Source: Butyrivibrio sp. NC3005
Lineage (GTDB): Bacteria > Bacillota > Clostridia > Lachnospirales > Lachnospiraceae
NCBI RefSeq assembly: GCF_000424545.1
Contig: NZ_AUKC01000029.1
Coordinates: forward strand, 1 to 48,075
Direction: 5' to 3'
DNA: 48,075 bases
A program made the translations under genes and the position numbers. Below the pieces are notes generated by a model, which was given only the letters and a program-made list of their open reading frames with translations, ran no database searches and was not told the origin of the DNA. Below, in pieces: positions 25,875 through 34,215 of the stretch (position 1 is the stretch's first letter; each line of letters begins with the position of its first letter).

Positions 25875-25998
25875 GGTTTTGGTTTTCATCAGGAAAACCC
25901 AAAACCGTACCAGACCAAAATTTGTCGATAAGACAAATTTTGTCCTGCGAAGCAGGATTCTTGCTGATGATTATCCTAAATCTCAGCAAGAAGTCATA
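25872..25998 (+). repeat. Four-hairpin structured repeat, copy A
   Basis: The 127-nt unit runs from ATAGG to GTCATA. Hairpins: H1 25875-25887 / 25893-25906 (one bulge); H2 25916-25926 / 25932-25942 (CAAAATTTGTC, 11 bp perfect); H3 TCCTGC / GCAGGA (25943-25957); H4 TTCTTGCTGA / TCAGCAAGAA (25958-25992). It is in sense orientation after ydjH. Copy B is on the minus strand at 39013-39139 with 8 differences by my count. Confidence 0.9.
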
Positions 25999-26045
25999 AA
26001 TGATTAATTTTGTCACTTGTTTTTTGAAGAAAAATGAGTTTTAAT

Positions 26046-26232
26046 CTTATATAACAATGTAATGCGGTAAACTGGTAATGTTCTAAATATAAGACTAAAA
26101 CGGGCACTTAGAGGATAGTATATTTCAGTTGTATCACGAGAAATGCACTAAATAGTGGGTAATTCCGCGGGTGTAAGTTTTTGAAAAACTCGTCCCTGAT
26201 AAAATGTGTGTAAAAGCATATTTTATCAGGGA
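26046..26232 (+). promoter_or_regulatory. T-box-like transcription attenuator of trpEG (degenerate)
   Basis: A strong terminator (TCCCTGATAAAAT from 26193 with ATTTTATCAGGGA, then TTTTTT) is preceded by elements typical of T-box leaders: CCGCGGG (26165-26171) and CTCGTCCCT (26190-26198). The expected GGGTGGNACC bulge reads GGGTAATTCC, which would not pair with tRNA NCCA. A possible short stem I (ATCTTATAT with ATATAAGAC) carries CTGG in its loop. It may be an altered T-box or another sensor. The remaining gap 25999-26045 holds a possible promoter and no gene. Confidence 0.5.
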
Positions 26233-26281
26233 TTTTTTGTTTCATATAAAAGGGTTTACAAGAAAGGGAGATTGGATTGTT

Positions 26282-27745
26282 ATGAAACAAACTTCATTAG
26301 ACGAAGTGAAAAAGATTGCGAAAAGCGGAGATTACAAGCTTATTCCGATAAAAAGAGAAATATTGGCAGATGTAAGAACACCCTTAGAAACCTTACGAGC
26401 TTTGCAGAGAGTAAGCAAACATTGCTTCCTGTTGGAAAGCTGTGAGGATAACAGACGTCTTGGAAGATACAGTTTTCTCGGGTATTCTCCGGAAATGACA
26501 TTAAAATGCAAGGATCACTCTTTGACAATATCAGCAGGAGGAGATATTCACCTTGAAGTTGAACATCCAGGAGAGTATATACGTCAGATAATCGAAGAAA
26601 ACAGAGCTCCAAAACTTGACGATTTTCCTGTATTTACAGGAGGATTTGTAGGATATTTTTCCTATGAGTATATGCAGTATGGAGAAAAGGCGATAAAGTT
26701 TTCGTCTAAAAACGCTAATGACTTTGATGATATGGATCTCATGCTGTTCAGAAATGTTATATGCTATGACAATTTAAAACAAAAGATTATTCTAATATCA
26801 AATATTAGTGTTGATTCACTTGATATTTCCTATGAAGCTGGCGTTTTGAAACTTGATGAAATGGAGAAATTAATTCGCAGTGGTCTTCCAGCTACTATCG
26901 AAAAAGGAAAGCTTCTTTCTGAGATAAAACCTCTTTTTACCGAGGAAGAGTATAGTGAGAAAGTTAAGAAAGTTAAAGAACATATTTACAAAGGAGATAT
27001 TTTTCAACTGGTTCTTTCTAATCCGATGGAGGCGGAATTTGAAGGATCATTGTTAAATACATATCGAATCCTCAGAACTACTAATCCATCTCCGTATATG
27101 TTTTATTTCTCAGGCGATATGGAAATTGCTGGAGCATCACCTGAGACACTTGTTAAAGTGGTGGATAACGAAGTAAGAACTTTCCCGCTTGCCGGTACAA
27201 GACCAAGAGGGGTAACTGATAAGGAGGATAAAGAACTTGAAAAAGAGCTTTTGTCCGATAGCAAGGAACTTGCAGAACACAACATGCTAGTAGATCTTGG
27301 AAGAAATGATATTGGCAAAATCAGTAAATTTGGTAGTGTCAATGTCGAAAAATATATGGAAATCGAAAGATATTCACAGGTTATGCATATTGGATCAGAA
27401 GTAGCTGGAATATTGCAGGAGGGTAGAAATCCAATTGATGCTATAGATAGCGTTCTCCCAGCAGGAACTTTATCCGGAGCTCCAAAGATTAGGGCTTGTG
27501 AACTTATTGATGAATTAGAGAATAATAGAAGAGGAATATACGGAGGAGCGATAGGATATGTGGACTTTACAGGTAATCTTGATACCTGCATAGCAATAAG
27601 GCTTGCTTTCAAAAAAGGCAGAAAACTCTTTATTCGAAGTGGAGCAGGAATTGTAGCAGATTCTGTTCCGGAAAATGAATACAGAGAATGCATTAACAAG
27701 GCAAAGGCAGTTGTTCTGGCAATTAAAGAAAGCGAGGAGTTATGA
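26282..27745 (+). CDS. trpE: Anthranilate synthase component I
   Basis: The 487-aa enzyme makes anthranilate from chorismate with ammonia from TrpG. The Trp feedback motif LLES is at 50-53. The catalytic domain contains GDIFQLVLSNP, SPYMFYFSG, GASPETLV, PLAGTRPRG, ELLSDSKELAEHNMLVDLGRND split over two motifs, and VLPAGTLSGAPKIRA. ATG 26282 has GGGAG upstream and lies after the attenuator; the frame to 26204 is inside the leader terminator. Its TGA overlaps the trpG ATG (ATGA). Other trp genes are not adjacent. Confidence 0.95.
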   Translation: MKQTSLDEVKKIAKSGDYKLIPIKREILADVRTPLETLRALQRVSKHCFLLESCEDNRRLGRYSFLGYSPEMTLKCKDHSLTISAGGDIHLEVEHPGEYIRQIIEENRAPKLDDFPVFTGGFVGYFSYEYMQYGEKAIKFSSKNANDFDDMDLMLFRNVICYDNLKQKIILISNISVDSLDISYEAGVLKLDEMEKLIRSGLPATIEKGKLLSEIKPLFTEEEYSEKVKKVKEHIYKGDIFQLVLSNPMEAEFEGSLLNTYRILRTTNPSPYMFYFSGDMEIAGASPETLVKVVDNEVRTFPLAGTRPRGVTDKEDKELEKELLSDSKELAEHNMLVDLGRNDIGKISKFGSVNVEKYMEIERYSQVMHIGSEVAGILQEGRNPIDAIDSVLPAGTLSGAPKIRACELIDELENNRRGIYGGAIGYVDFTGNLDTCIAIRLAFKKGRKLFIRSGAGIVADSVPENEYRECINKAKAVVLAIKESEEL

Positions 27746-28308
27746 TTCTTTTAATCGATAATTATGACAGTTTCACGTATAATCTATACCAGTATATAGG
27801 TACTATTAATCCTGATATTAAAGTTGTAAGAAATGATCAGGTTACAGTTAAAGATATCGAAAAGATGCCCATTGAAAAGATAATTCTATCTCCAGGTCCA
27901 GGTGAACCCAAAGATGCAGGTATCTGCGAAGAAGTTATTCGCATCTTTGGAGGTAAGATTCCGATTTTGGGAGTATGCCTTGGACATCAGGCAATCTGTG
28001 AAGCATATGGCGGACGAATAGTTAATGCCAAAAAGCTTATGCATGGAAAAAAGTCAGAAATAACTATTGATAATACATCCAGAATCTACAAGGGACTTCC
28101 TGAGAAAATAGAAGTGGCAAGATATCATTCTCTTGTTCTAGATAAGGACACTCTTCCAGATGTCTTGAAAATAACTTCAAGGGATGAAGATGGAGAGATT
28201 ATGTCGGTTGAACATGAAAATGGTAAAATATTCGGTGTTCAATTTCATCCAGAGTCTATAATGACCAAAAAAGGAATGGACATTCTCAAAAACTTCCTGG
28301 AACTTTGA
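27742..28308 (+). CDS. trpG: Anthranilate synthase glutaminase component
   Basis: The 188-aa class I glutamine amidotransferase has nucleophile C79 in GVCLGHQA, and the His-Glu pair in QFHPESIM. IILSPGPGEP is the oxyanion strand. The ATG overlaps the trpE stop by 4 nt, so the subunits are translationally coupled. The enzyme could also serve aminodeoxychorismate synthesis (PabA), as in other Bacillota; no separate pabA is seen here. A perfect terminator follows. Confidence 0.95.
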   Translation: MILLIDNYDSFTYNLYQYIGTINPDIKVVRNDQVTVKDIEKMPIEKIILSPGPGEPKDAGICEEVIRIFGGKIPILGVCLGHQAICEAYGGRIVNAKKLMHGKKSEITIDNTSRIYKGLPEKIEVARYHSLVLDKDTLPDVLKITSRDEDGEIMSVEHENGKIFGVQFHPESIMTKKGMDILKNFLEL

Positions 28309-28351
28309 TGCAAAGCAAAGGAATAATCAAAAAGGTATTAAAAAGTAATAA

Positions 28352-28398
28352 AAAAGCAGCGTTTTTAGATTATATAAGTCTAAAAACGCTGCTTTTTA
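28352..28398 (+). terminator. Terminator of trpEG
   Basis: An 18-bp perfect stem (arms 28352-28369 and 28379-28396, AAAAGCAGCGTTTTTAGA type) with a 9-nt loop has A-runs before and T-runs after it, so it may also act on the minus strand. The following 28399-28620 holds nothing recognisable. Confidence 0.92.
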
Positions 28399-28622
28399 AT
28401 TGTTTGTTACATAAGAAATAGTAGTGTTACGTTCATGTGAATGTTCACATCAAAGAGAAAATGAATTTTTGATGTAATAAACAACAAGAAAGAACAGCAA
28501 GATTAATTTATTCTGAAATTATTCCCAAAAGTCGCTTAAGTGGCAATGAAATAATGGTAAAAAGGAACAATAAATAGTTTTAAACTGCTGGAAAATCCAG
28601 AAAAAAGGGTAAAAATAATTTT

Positions 28623-28662
28623 TGAGAATGTTATTGACTTTCATTCTCATTTATGGAATAAT
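28623..28662 (+). promoter_or_regulatory. Promoter with Fur-like operator for feoAAB
   Basis: TTGACT (28634-28639), a 17-nt spacer and AATAAT (28657-28662) form the promoter. TGAGAATG (28623-28630) and CATTCTCA (28642-28649) are inverted repeats over the -35. The minus strand of 28635-28649 reads TGAGAATGAAAGTCA, matching 11 of 15 positions of the Fur consensus TGATAATGATTATCA. Iron repression of the ferrous uptake operon follows. Confidence 0.65.
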
Positions 28663-28708
28663 GAGAGCTGACAAAAAGTTATTAATGAAATGAAAGGAGA
28701 AAACTGTG

Positions 28709-28918
28709 ATGCCTCTTACAATGGCTAGAGTGGGTGAACCCTTAAAGGTTAAAAAAGTCGGCGGACTAGATGAGACCAAACGTTTTCTTAATAATCTTGG
28801 CTTTACCGAAGGAGCTGATATCAGAATAGTTAGCTCAATTGCTGGAAATATGATTGTGCAGGTTCGTGATGCACGAATTGCAGTGGATAAAGATATGGCA
28901 AAAAAGATTATGGTTTAA
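28709..28918 (+). CDS. feoA: FeoA, first copy
   Basis: The 69-aa SH3-like protein works with FeoB in Fe(II) uptake at the cytoplasmic face. The fold is shown by VGEPLKVKKVGG, a middle FLNNLGFTEGADIRIV and the ending VRDARIAVDKDMAKKIMV. ATG 28709 is chosen over the adjacent GTG 28706 because AGGAG lies 9 nt upstream. It is first of feoA-feoA-feoB behind a Fur-like operator. Confidence 0.92.
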   Translation: MPLTMARVGEPLKVKKVGGLDETKRFLNNLGFTEGADIRIVSSIAGNMIVQVRDARIAVDKDMAKKIMV

Positions 28919-28951
28919 ATCATAATATTTTAATACAGGAGGATGGGTTCG

Positions 28952-29176
28952 ATGAGAACACTTAGAAATGTGAGTGTCGGAGAAACTGTTAAAGTTAAGA
29001 AATTAAGCAGTACCGACGCAATGCTAAAAAGAAGAGTAATGGATATGGGAATTACAAAGGGTAGTTCGATTTTTGTGAGAAAAGTAGCACCTCTTGGAGA
29101 TCCAGTCGAAATTACAATCCGTGGATACGAGCTGTCTCTTAGAAAAGAAGATGCAGAAATTGTTGAAGTTGAGTAA
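28952..29176 (+). CDS. feoA: FeoA, second copy
   Basis: The 74-aa SH3-like FeoA has the classic RRVMDMGITKGSSIFVRKVAP core and ends GYELSLRKEDAEIVEVE. An ATG at 28943 lies right against the AGGAGG (28937-28942), so ATG 28952, 9 nt downstream, is the start. It differs clearly from the first FeoA, so the two are old paralogues, not a fresh duplication. Tandem feoA genes before feoB are common in Clostridia. Confidence 0.93.
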   Translation: MRTLRNVSVGETVKVKKLSSTDAMLKRRVMDMGITKGSSIFVRKVAPLGDPVEITIRGYELSLRKEDAEIVEVE

Positions 29177-29247
29177 TTTACAGTTCGCTAAATAGTAAGT
29201 GCATTTTAAACTAATGCACAAGATAGTGATGAAGAGAGGGATAAAAA

Positions 29248-31728
29248 ATGTCAGTAAGAATTGCTCTTGCAGGAAATCCAAACTGTGGTAAGACCACAAT
29301 GTTTAATACCTTGACTGGTTCAAATCAGTATGTTGGAAACTGGCCAGGAGTTACCGTTGAGAAAAAAGAAGGTTATCTGAAAGGTCATAATAAAGAAGTT
29401 ATTATAACTGACCTTCCTGGTACATATTCACTTTCTCCATATACTTTGGAAGAAGTTGTTTCTCGTGATTATCTTATTAATGATAAGCCGGAAGCTATCA
29501 TCAACCTTATCGATGGAACCAACATTGACCGAAACCTTTACCTTACAACTCAAATTCTTGAACTTGGAATCCCAGTTATTATCGCGCTTAACATGATGGA
29601 TGTTGTTGAGAAGAACGGTGATAAGATTGATGTTGATCTTTTAGGAAAGAAACTTGGTTGTAAAGTTGTTCCAACATCTGCACTTAAGGGAACAAATCTT
29701 AAAGAGTTGTGTGAAGAGGCAATTGCTCTTGCAAAGAGTAAAAAAGGTCAGAAAGCATGCGAATTCTCCAAGGATGTTGAAGCAGCAATAAATGAAGTTT
29801 CTGAGATTCTTCCAAAAGATATTTGTGAGGATAAGCTTAGAAGATGGTATTCAATAAAGCTTCTTGAAAACGACAAGAAAGTTGTTGAGAATACAAAACT
29901 TAGCTTCGATGTAAATGCAAAGATTAAAGAAATCAGAGAGAATATTGAAAAGGCTGAAGATGACGATATCGAATCTGTAATTGCTAATGCAAGATATGAA
30001 TCAATTGCAGATTTAATCGACGGATGTATAAAGAAAAAGCCAAGAAAAGAATCTACTTCTGATAAAATCGATAAGATTGTTACAAACAGATTCCTTGCAA
30101 TACCTATTTTTGTAGCAGTTATGTGGCTTGTTTATTATATTTCCATTTCAACAATTGGTGGAACAGCTACTGATTTTGTTAACGATAATGTATTCGGTGA
30201 TCCAGGAAGCGGCTGGTTCTGGGCAGGTCAGGGAAGAGAAGCTTATGACAGTGCTGTAGAAGAGCTCGCTGATCCTATGGAAATTGTAAGTGCATACGAA
30301 GATGCAGCAAGTGAAGCTGGTGAAGATGCAGCAACTTCTCAGAAGTCATTTGAAGTTTATAAGACTGTAGATGAAGATTCTGGTGAAGTTGAGAGCGAAG
30401 AAATTACTCCACAGATGTATCATGATGCACTTGATACTATTAAGAACTATGAAAAAGAAAATCCAGACAAGATGAAAGATGGAGAACTTGTTCCTTCAGC
30501 TTTCGGTCCTTGGGCAAGAAGTGCCAAGTCTGTAGCATCTGACTTCTTAACAAAAATCGGAACTGCAGATTGGATTCAGAGTCTTGTTGTTGATGGTATT
30601 ATCGCTGGTGTTGGTGCTGTTCTTGGATTTGTACCTCAGATGCTCGTACTTTTCTTCTTCCTTGCATTCCTTGAAGGATGCGGATATATGGCAAGAATTG
30701 CATTCATCATGGATAGAGTATTTAGAAAATTCGGTCTTTCAGGTAAGTCTTTTATTCCTATGCTTATTGGTACAGGATGCGGAGTTCCTGGTATACAGGC
30801 ATCTCGTACAATCGAGAATGATAATGACCGTAGAATGACTATCATGACAACAACATTTATTCCATGTTCTGCAAAGCTTCCTATCATTGCTATGATTTCC
30901 GGCGCTTTGTTTGATAACTCTGCATGGGTAGCTACAAGCTCATATTTCATCGGAATTGCAGCAATTGTTGTTTCTGGTATCATGTTGAAAAAGACAAAGA
31001 TGTTTGCAGGTAATCCAGCTCCATTCGTAATGGAACTTCCAGGTTATCATATGCCAACAGCTTATACAATTCTTCATTCTATGCTTGAGAGAGCATGGGC
31101 ATTTATCAAGAAGGCTGGTACAGTAATCCTTCTTGCAACAGTTCTTATTTGGTTCTTGAATGGATTTGGTGTATATGAAGGACATTTCCAGATGCTCGAT
31201 GAATCACTTGTTGATCACAGTATCCTTGCAAAGATTGGTACAGTTATGGCATTTGTATTCAAGCCACTTGGATTTGGAAATTGGAAGTTTGCTGTAGCTG
31301 CAGTAACAGGTCTTATTGCAAAAGAGAACGTAGTAGGCACATTTGGTATTCTTTTCGATACACCAATGTGGACTTCGATGTCTAATGGACTTAAGGAAAT
31401 CAATGCAAATTCAGCTTCTGTAGCTGCTCTTGCAGGATATGCTTATCTTGTATTCAACCTCTTGTGTGCTCCTTGCTTTGCTGCAATTGGTGCTATTAAG
31501 AGAGAGATGGGTGATGCAAAGTGGACATGGTTCGCAATTCTTTATCAGTGCGGATTTGCTTATGTTGTATCATTTATAATCTACCAGATTGGTTGCGCTG
31601 TCCTTGGAAATGTTCATGTAGTAGGACTTGCACTTGCAGTTGTACTTGCAGCAGGAATTGTTTACATGCTTGTTAGAAAAGATCCATACAAGAACACTTC
31701 AATGGAAGTTAAACGTTCCGTAGCATAA
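29248..31728 (+). CDS. feoB: Ferrous iron transporter FeoB
   Basis: The 826-aa polytopic transporter has an N-terminal G-domain: G1 GNPNCGKTT, G3 DLPGTYS, G4 NMMD. A helical spacer follows, then the membrane part with the gate repeats including GCGVPGIQASRTIEN and the paired C-terminal half (LIAKENVVGTFG). After the first transmembrane helix (~285-305) lies an acidic extracytoplasmic insertion of roughly 100 residues (~315-430, EDAASEAGEDAATSQKS region) absent from short FeoB proteins. No feoC follows. It is the last gene of the Fur-box operon; a terminator lies at 31789. Confidence 0.97.
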   Translation: MSVRIALAGNPNCGKTTMFNTLTGSNQYVGNWPGVTVEKKEGYLKGHNKEVIITDLPGTYSLSPYTLEEVVSRDYLINDKPEAIINLIDGTNIDRNLYLTTQILELGIPVIIALNMMDVVEKNGDKIDVDLLGKKLGCKVVPTSALKGTNLKELCEEAIALAKSKKGQKACEFSKDVEAAINEVSEILPKDICEDKLRRWYSIKLLENDKKVVENTKLSFDVNAKIKEIRENIEKAEDDDIESVIANARYESIADLIDGCIKKKPRKESTSDKIDKIVTNRFLAIPIFVAVMWLVYYISISTIGGTATDFVNDNVFGDPGSGWFWAGQGREAYDSAVEELADPMEIVSAYEDAASEAGEDAATSQKSFEVYKTVDEDSGEVESEEITPQMYHDALDTIKNYEKENPDKMKDGELVPSAFGPWARSAKSVASDFLTKIGTADWIQSLVVDGIIAGVGAVLGFVPQMLVLFFFLAFLEGCGYMARIAFIMDRVFRKFGLSGKSFIPMLIGTGCGVPGIQASRTIENDNDRRMTIMTTTFIPCSAKLPIIAMISGALFDNSAWVATSSYFIGIAAIVVSGIMLKKTKMFAGNPAPFVMELPGYHMPTAYTILHSMLERAWAFIKKAGTVILLATVLIWFLNGFGVYEGHFQMLDESLVDHSILAKIGTVMAFVFKPLGFGNWKFAVAAVTGLIAKENVVGTFGILFDTPMWTSMSNGLKEINANSASVAALAGYAYLVFNLLCAPCFAAIGAIKREMGDAKWTWFAILYQCGFAYVVSFIIYQIGCAVLGNVHVVGLALAVVLAAGIVYMLVRKDPYKNTSMEVKRSVA

Positions 31729-31788
31729 AAAATGTTTAATCAGTTGTTTTATAATCGTTTACTTTATTAAAATCTTTAATAGCAAAAG

Positions 31789-31826
31789 AGTCTTAGATGT
31801 GATAAAAGCGCATCTAAGGCTTTTTT
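31789..31826 (+). terminator. Terminator of feoAAB
   Basis: Arms AGTCTTAGATG and CATCTAAGGCT (one G-U) with an 11-nt loop are followed by TTTTTT. Confidence 0.88.
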
Positions 31827-31842
31827 GTGTTAGAATAAAACT

Positions 31843-33168
31843 ATGAGTAGATTAATATTTCATGCTGATGTTAATAGCGCCTTTTTATCATGGACTGCAG
31901 TAAAAAGACTAAAAGAAAATCCTGACGATGTCGATTTAAGAACCATACCATCTGCCATTGGAGGAAGCGTAGATGACAGACACGGAATTATTACTGCAAA
32001 GTCAATTCCAGCAAAAAAATACGGAATAGTGACAGGAGAACCTGTAGTAAAAGCTTTGCAGAAATGCCCGAATCTCGTTCTTGCTAAAGGCGACTTTAAG
32101 ATATACAGAGAGTTTTCCAGATTGTTTATTTCTATTTTGAAAAGATTCTCTAATAGCGTTGAACAAGTATCAATAGATGAAGCTTTTATTGATATGACAG
32201 GCTTTTGGGAGAAAAAAAGAAATGAAATTAAGCATTTTGATGAATATCAAAACGCAAATGATAAAGAAAAATATCTTGAAGAAAGTCTTAAAGAGAGTGC
32301 GATTAAAGAAGCAGAGAAGATAAAAGAAACCGTATTCACAGAACTTGGTTTTACTATAAATGTTGGCATTTCGACTAATAAACTCCTGGCGAAAATGGCT
32401 TCTGACTTTGAAAAGCCATATAAAGTGCATACTCTTTTTAGAAATGAAATACAAGAGAAAATGTGGCCACTTCCTATCGGAAATCTTTTTGGATGTGGAA
32501 AACAGACTGCCGCAAGGTTAAATAGCCTTGGACTTAGGACTATTGGAAAAGTCGCAAGAGAAAACGAAGAACTACTATGCACTATTTTAGGAGAAAAATC
32601 CGGTGAGTATATTCATGAAAGTAGTAATGGATACGGCAGCGATAAAGTAGAGCCTCAAAAGGAAGATGCAAAAGGTTATTCAAACGAAACAACTACCAGG
32701 TTTGATATTACTTTTGAAAACTATGAAAGAGAAATGGACAAAACATTACAGTATCTGTGTGAAAGCGTTAGCAGAAGACTTCAAAGAGATAGTGTATTTG
32801 CAGGAACAATTGGAGTGAGTGTCAAAACAGATCTTTTTCAAAGACGATCCAAACAGCTAAAATTATCAGATTCGACTAATGACTACGAGAATATTTTGGC
32901 TATTTCAAAAAAACTAATGAATGAACTTCTCCTAGGAGAGAATGGACTTTTTTCTCAGGGATATAAGGTTAGATTAGTCGGAGTATCTGCTACCAATCTT
33001 GATGATGGCCAGTACAGACAAATGAATCTTTTTGATATGATGACTGATACCAAAAGCGAAGACACAAAACGTTTTGATAAAATGCAGAAGCTAAAGCAAA
33101 TGTCCAGTGAGATTAATAGTAAATTTGGAGATAAGTCAATATATAAAGGTAAAGATTTTTTTACATAA
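31843..33168 (+). CDS. dinB: Y-family DNA polymerase (DinB/Pol IV type)
   Basis: The 441-aa translesion polymerase has the family start IFHADVNSAFLSW, the palm motif VSIDEAFIDMTG with adjacent catalytic Asp-Glu, and a thumb HhH (GNLFGCGKQTAARLNSLGL). A ~25-residue insertion follows the palm motif (WEKKRNEIKHFDEYQNANDK). There is no Shine-Dalgarno; instead TGTTAGAAT, an extended -10, ends 6 nt before the ATG, suggesting a leaderless mRNA. The initiating ATG is fixed by the conserved N-terminus. No LexA-like palindrome was seen. Confidence 0.93.
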   Translation: MSRLIFHADVNSAFLSWTAVKRLKENPDDVDLRTIPSAIGGSVDDRHGIITAKSIPAKKYGIVTGEPVVKALQKCPNLVLAKGDFKIYREFSRLFISILKRFSNSVEQVSIDEAFIDMTGFWEKKRNEIKHFDEYQNANDKEKYLEESLKESAIKEAEKIKETVFTELGFTINVGISTNKLLAKMASDFEKPYKVHTLFRNEIQEKMWPLPIGNLFGCGKQTAARLNSLGLRTIGKVARENEELLCTILGEKSGEYIHESSNGYGSDKVEPQKEDAKGYSNETTTRFDITFENYEREMDKTLQYLCESVSRRLQRDSVFAGTIGVSVKTDLFQRRSKQLKLSDSTNDYENILAISKKLMNELLLGENGLFSQGYKVRLVGVSATNLDDGQYRQMNLFDMMTDTKSEDTKRFDKMQKLKQMSSEINSKFGDKSIYKGKDFFT

Positions 33169-33191
33169 AAAAGAGAAATAGAGAGTTACAG

Positions 33192-34133
33192 ATGTCAGAT
33201 AGAAAGTTACAATATTATGCCAAAAAGGAAGATGAAGGGCATTTAGTTAAAGAGTATTTAAAGTCTAAATTTCATCTTTCTGTAAAAGAAATTAGTCATG
33301 CAAAAGGCTTTGATGACGGAATTACAGTAAATGGAATGCATGTTAACGTAAAATACAAATTAAAGGAAAACGATTTATTAGAAGTGGTTCTTCATGAAAA
33401 TATGGATAGTGCATCTGAAATTGTTCCGATTAAGGGCAACCTTGATATAGTGTATGAGGATGAAGATATAATAGTAGTTAATAAACCTTCAAATTTAGTA
33501 GTTCATCCTATACATAACTATTTTGATAATAGTCTCAGTAATATTATCGCATGGCATTTTAAGCAAAATAATGAGGAACACGTATTAAGGCCAGTTGGAA
33601 GACTAGATAGGGAAACATCAGGACTTATCGCTTTTGCTAAAAACAGACTTGCAGCGGGACAGCTGAATTTGCAGAGTGAAAATCGCACCAAAGTCAAAGA
33701 GTATCTTGCTATATGTGATGGAGTATTCAAGGAAGAAGAAAGTGAAGGAACTATAAATCTTCCTATAGGCAAGGTTCCAGAAGTAAGGATGCTTAGAAGA
33801 ATAAGCGAAGACGGTGATTATGCAGTAACTCATTATAAGGTAGTGACCCAAAAACAGCATTATGCACTTGTACGGCTACGCCTTGAAACAGGCAGAACAC
33901 ACCAGATAAGAGTTCATATGAAAGCAATAGGTCATCCGCTTCTTGGAGACGGTCTGTATGCAGATAATCTTTCAGACTGGTATGGAATGAAAAGAGTAGC
34001 ACTTCATTCAAGCCACATGGAGATAACACATCCTGTAACCGGTAAGCGACTTCAATTTGATGCACCAATTCCAGAAGATATGCAAAAATTATTAAATGAT
34101 AATTTGAAAACAATAACCTATGACTTTTTATAA
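33192..34133 (+). CDS. RluD-family 23S rRNA pseudouridine synthase
   Basis: The 313-aa enzyme has an N-terminal S4-like domain (~10-75) and a catalytic domain with GRLDRETSGLIAFAK (catalytic Asp in RLD), plus RLETGRTHQIRVHMKAIGHPLLGD. It is predicted to isomerise uridines in 23S rRNA. Which member (RluA/C/D) cannot be decided by eye. It starts 23 nt after dinB and may be cotranscribed. A GAGAGTTACAG ribosome site is weak. Confidence 0.92.
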   Translation: MSDRKLQYYAKKEDEGHLVKEYLKSKFHLSVKEISHAKGFDDGITVNGMHVNVKYKLKENDLLEVVLHENMDSASEIVPIKGNLDIVYEDEDIIVVNKPSNLVVHPIHNYFDNSLSNIIAWHFKQNNEEHVLRPVGRLDRETSGLIAFAKNRLAAGQLNLQSENRTKVKEYLAICDGVFKEEESEGTINLPIGKVPEVRMLRRISEDGDYAVTHYKVVTQKQHYALVRLRLETGRTHQIRVHMKAIGHPLLGDGLYADNLSDWYGMKRVALHSSHMEITHPVTGKRLQFDAPIPEDMQKLLNDNLKTITYDFL

Positions 34134-34215
34134 AATTCGTTTAAAAACTTGAATTTATATTTTGGCTTTATTTACTATTTGTGACGCAATAAACAGTAGC
34201 AGAATGGAGATTAAT

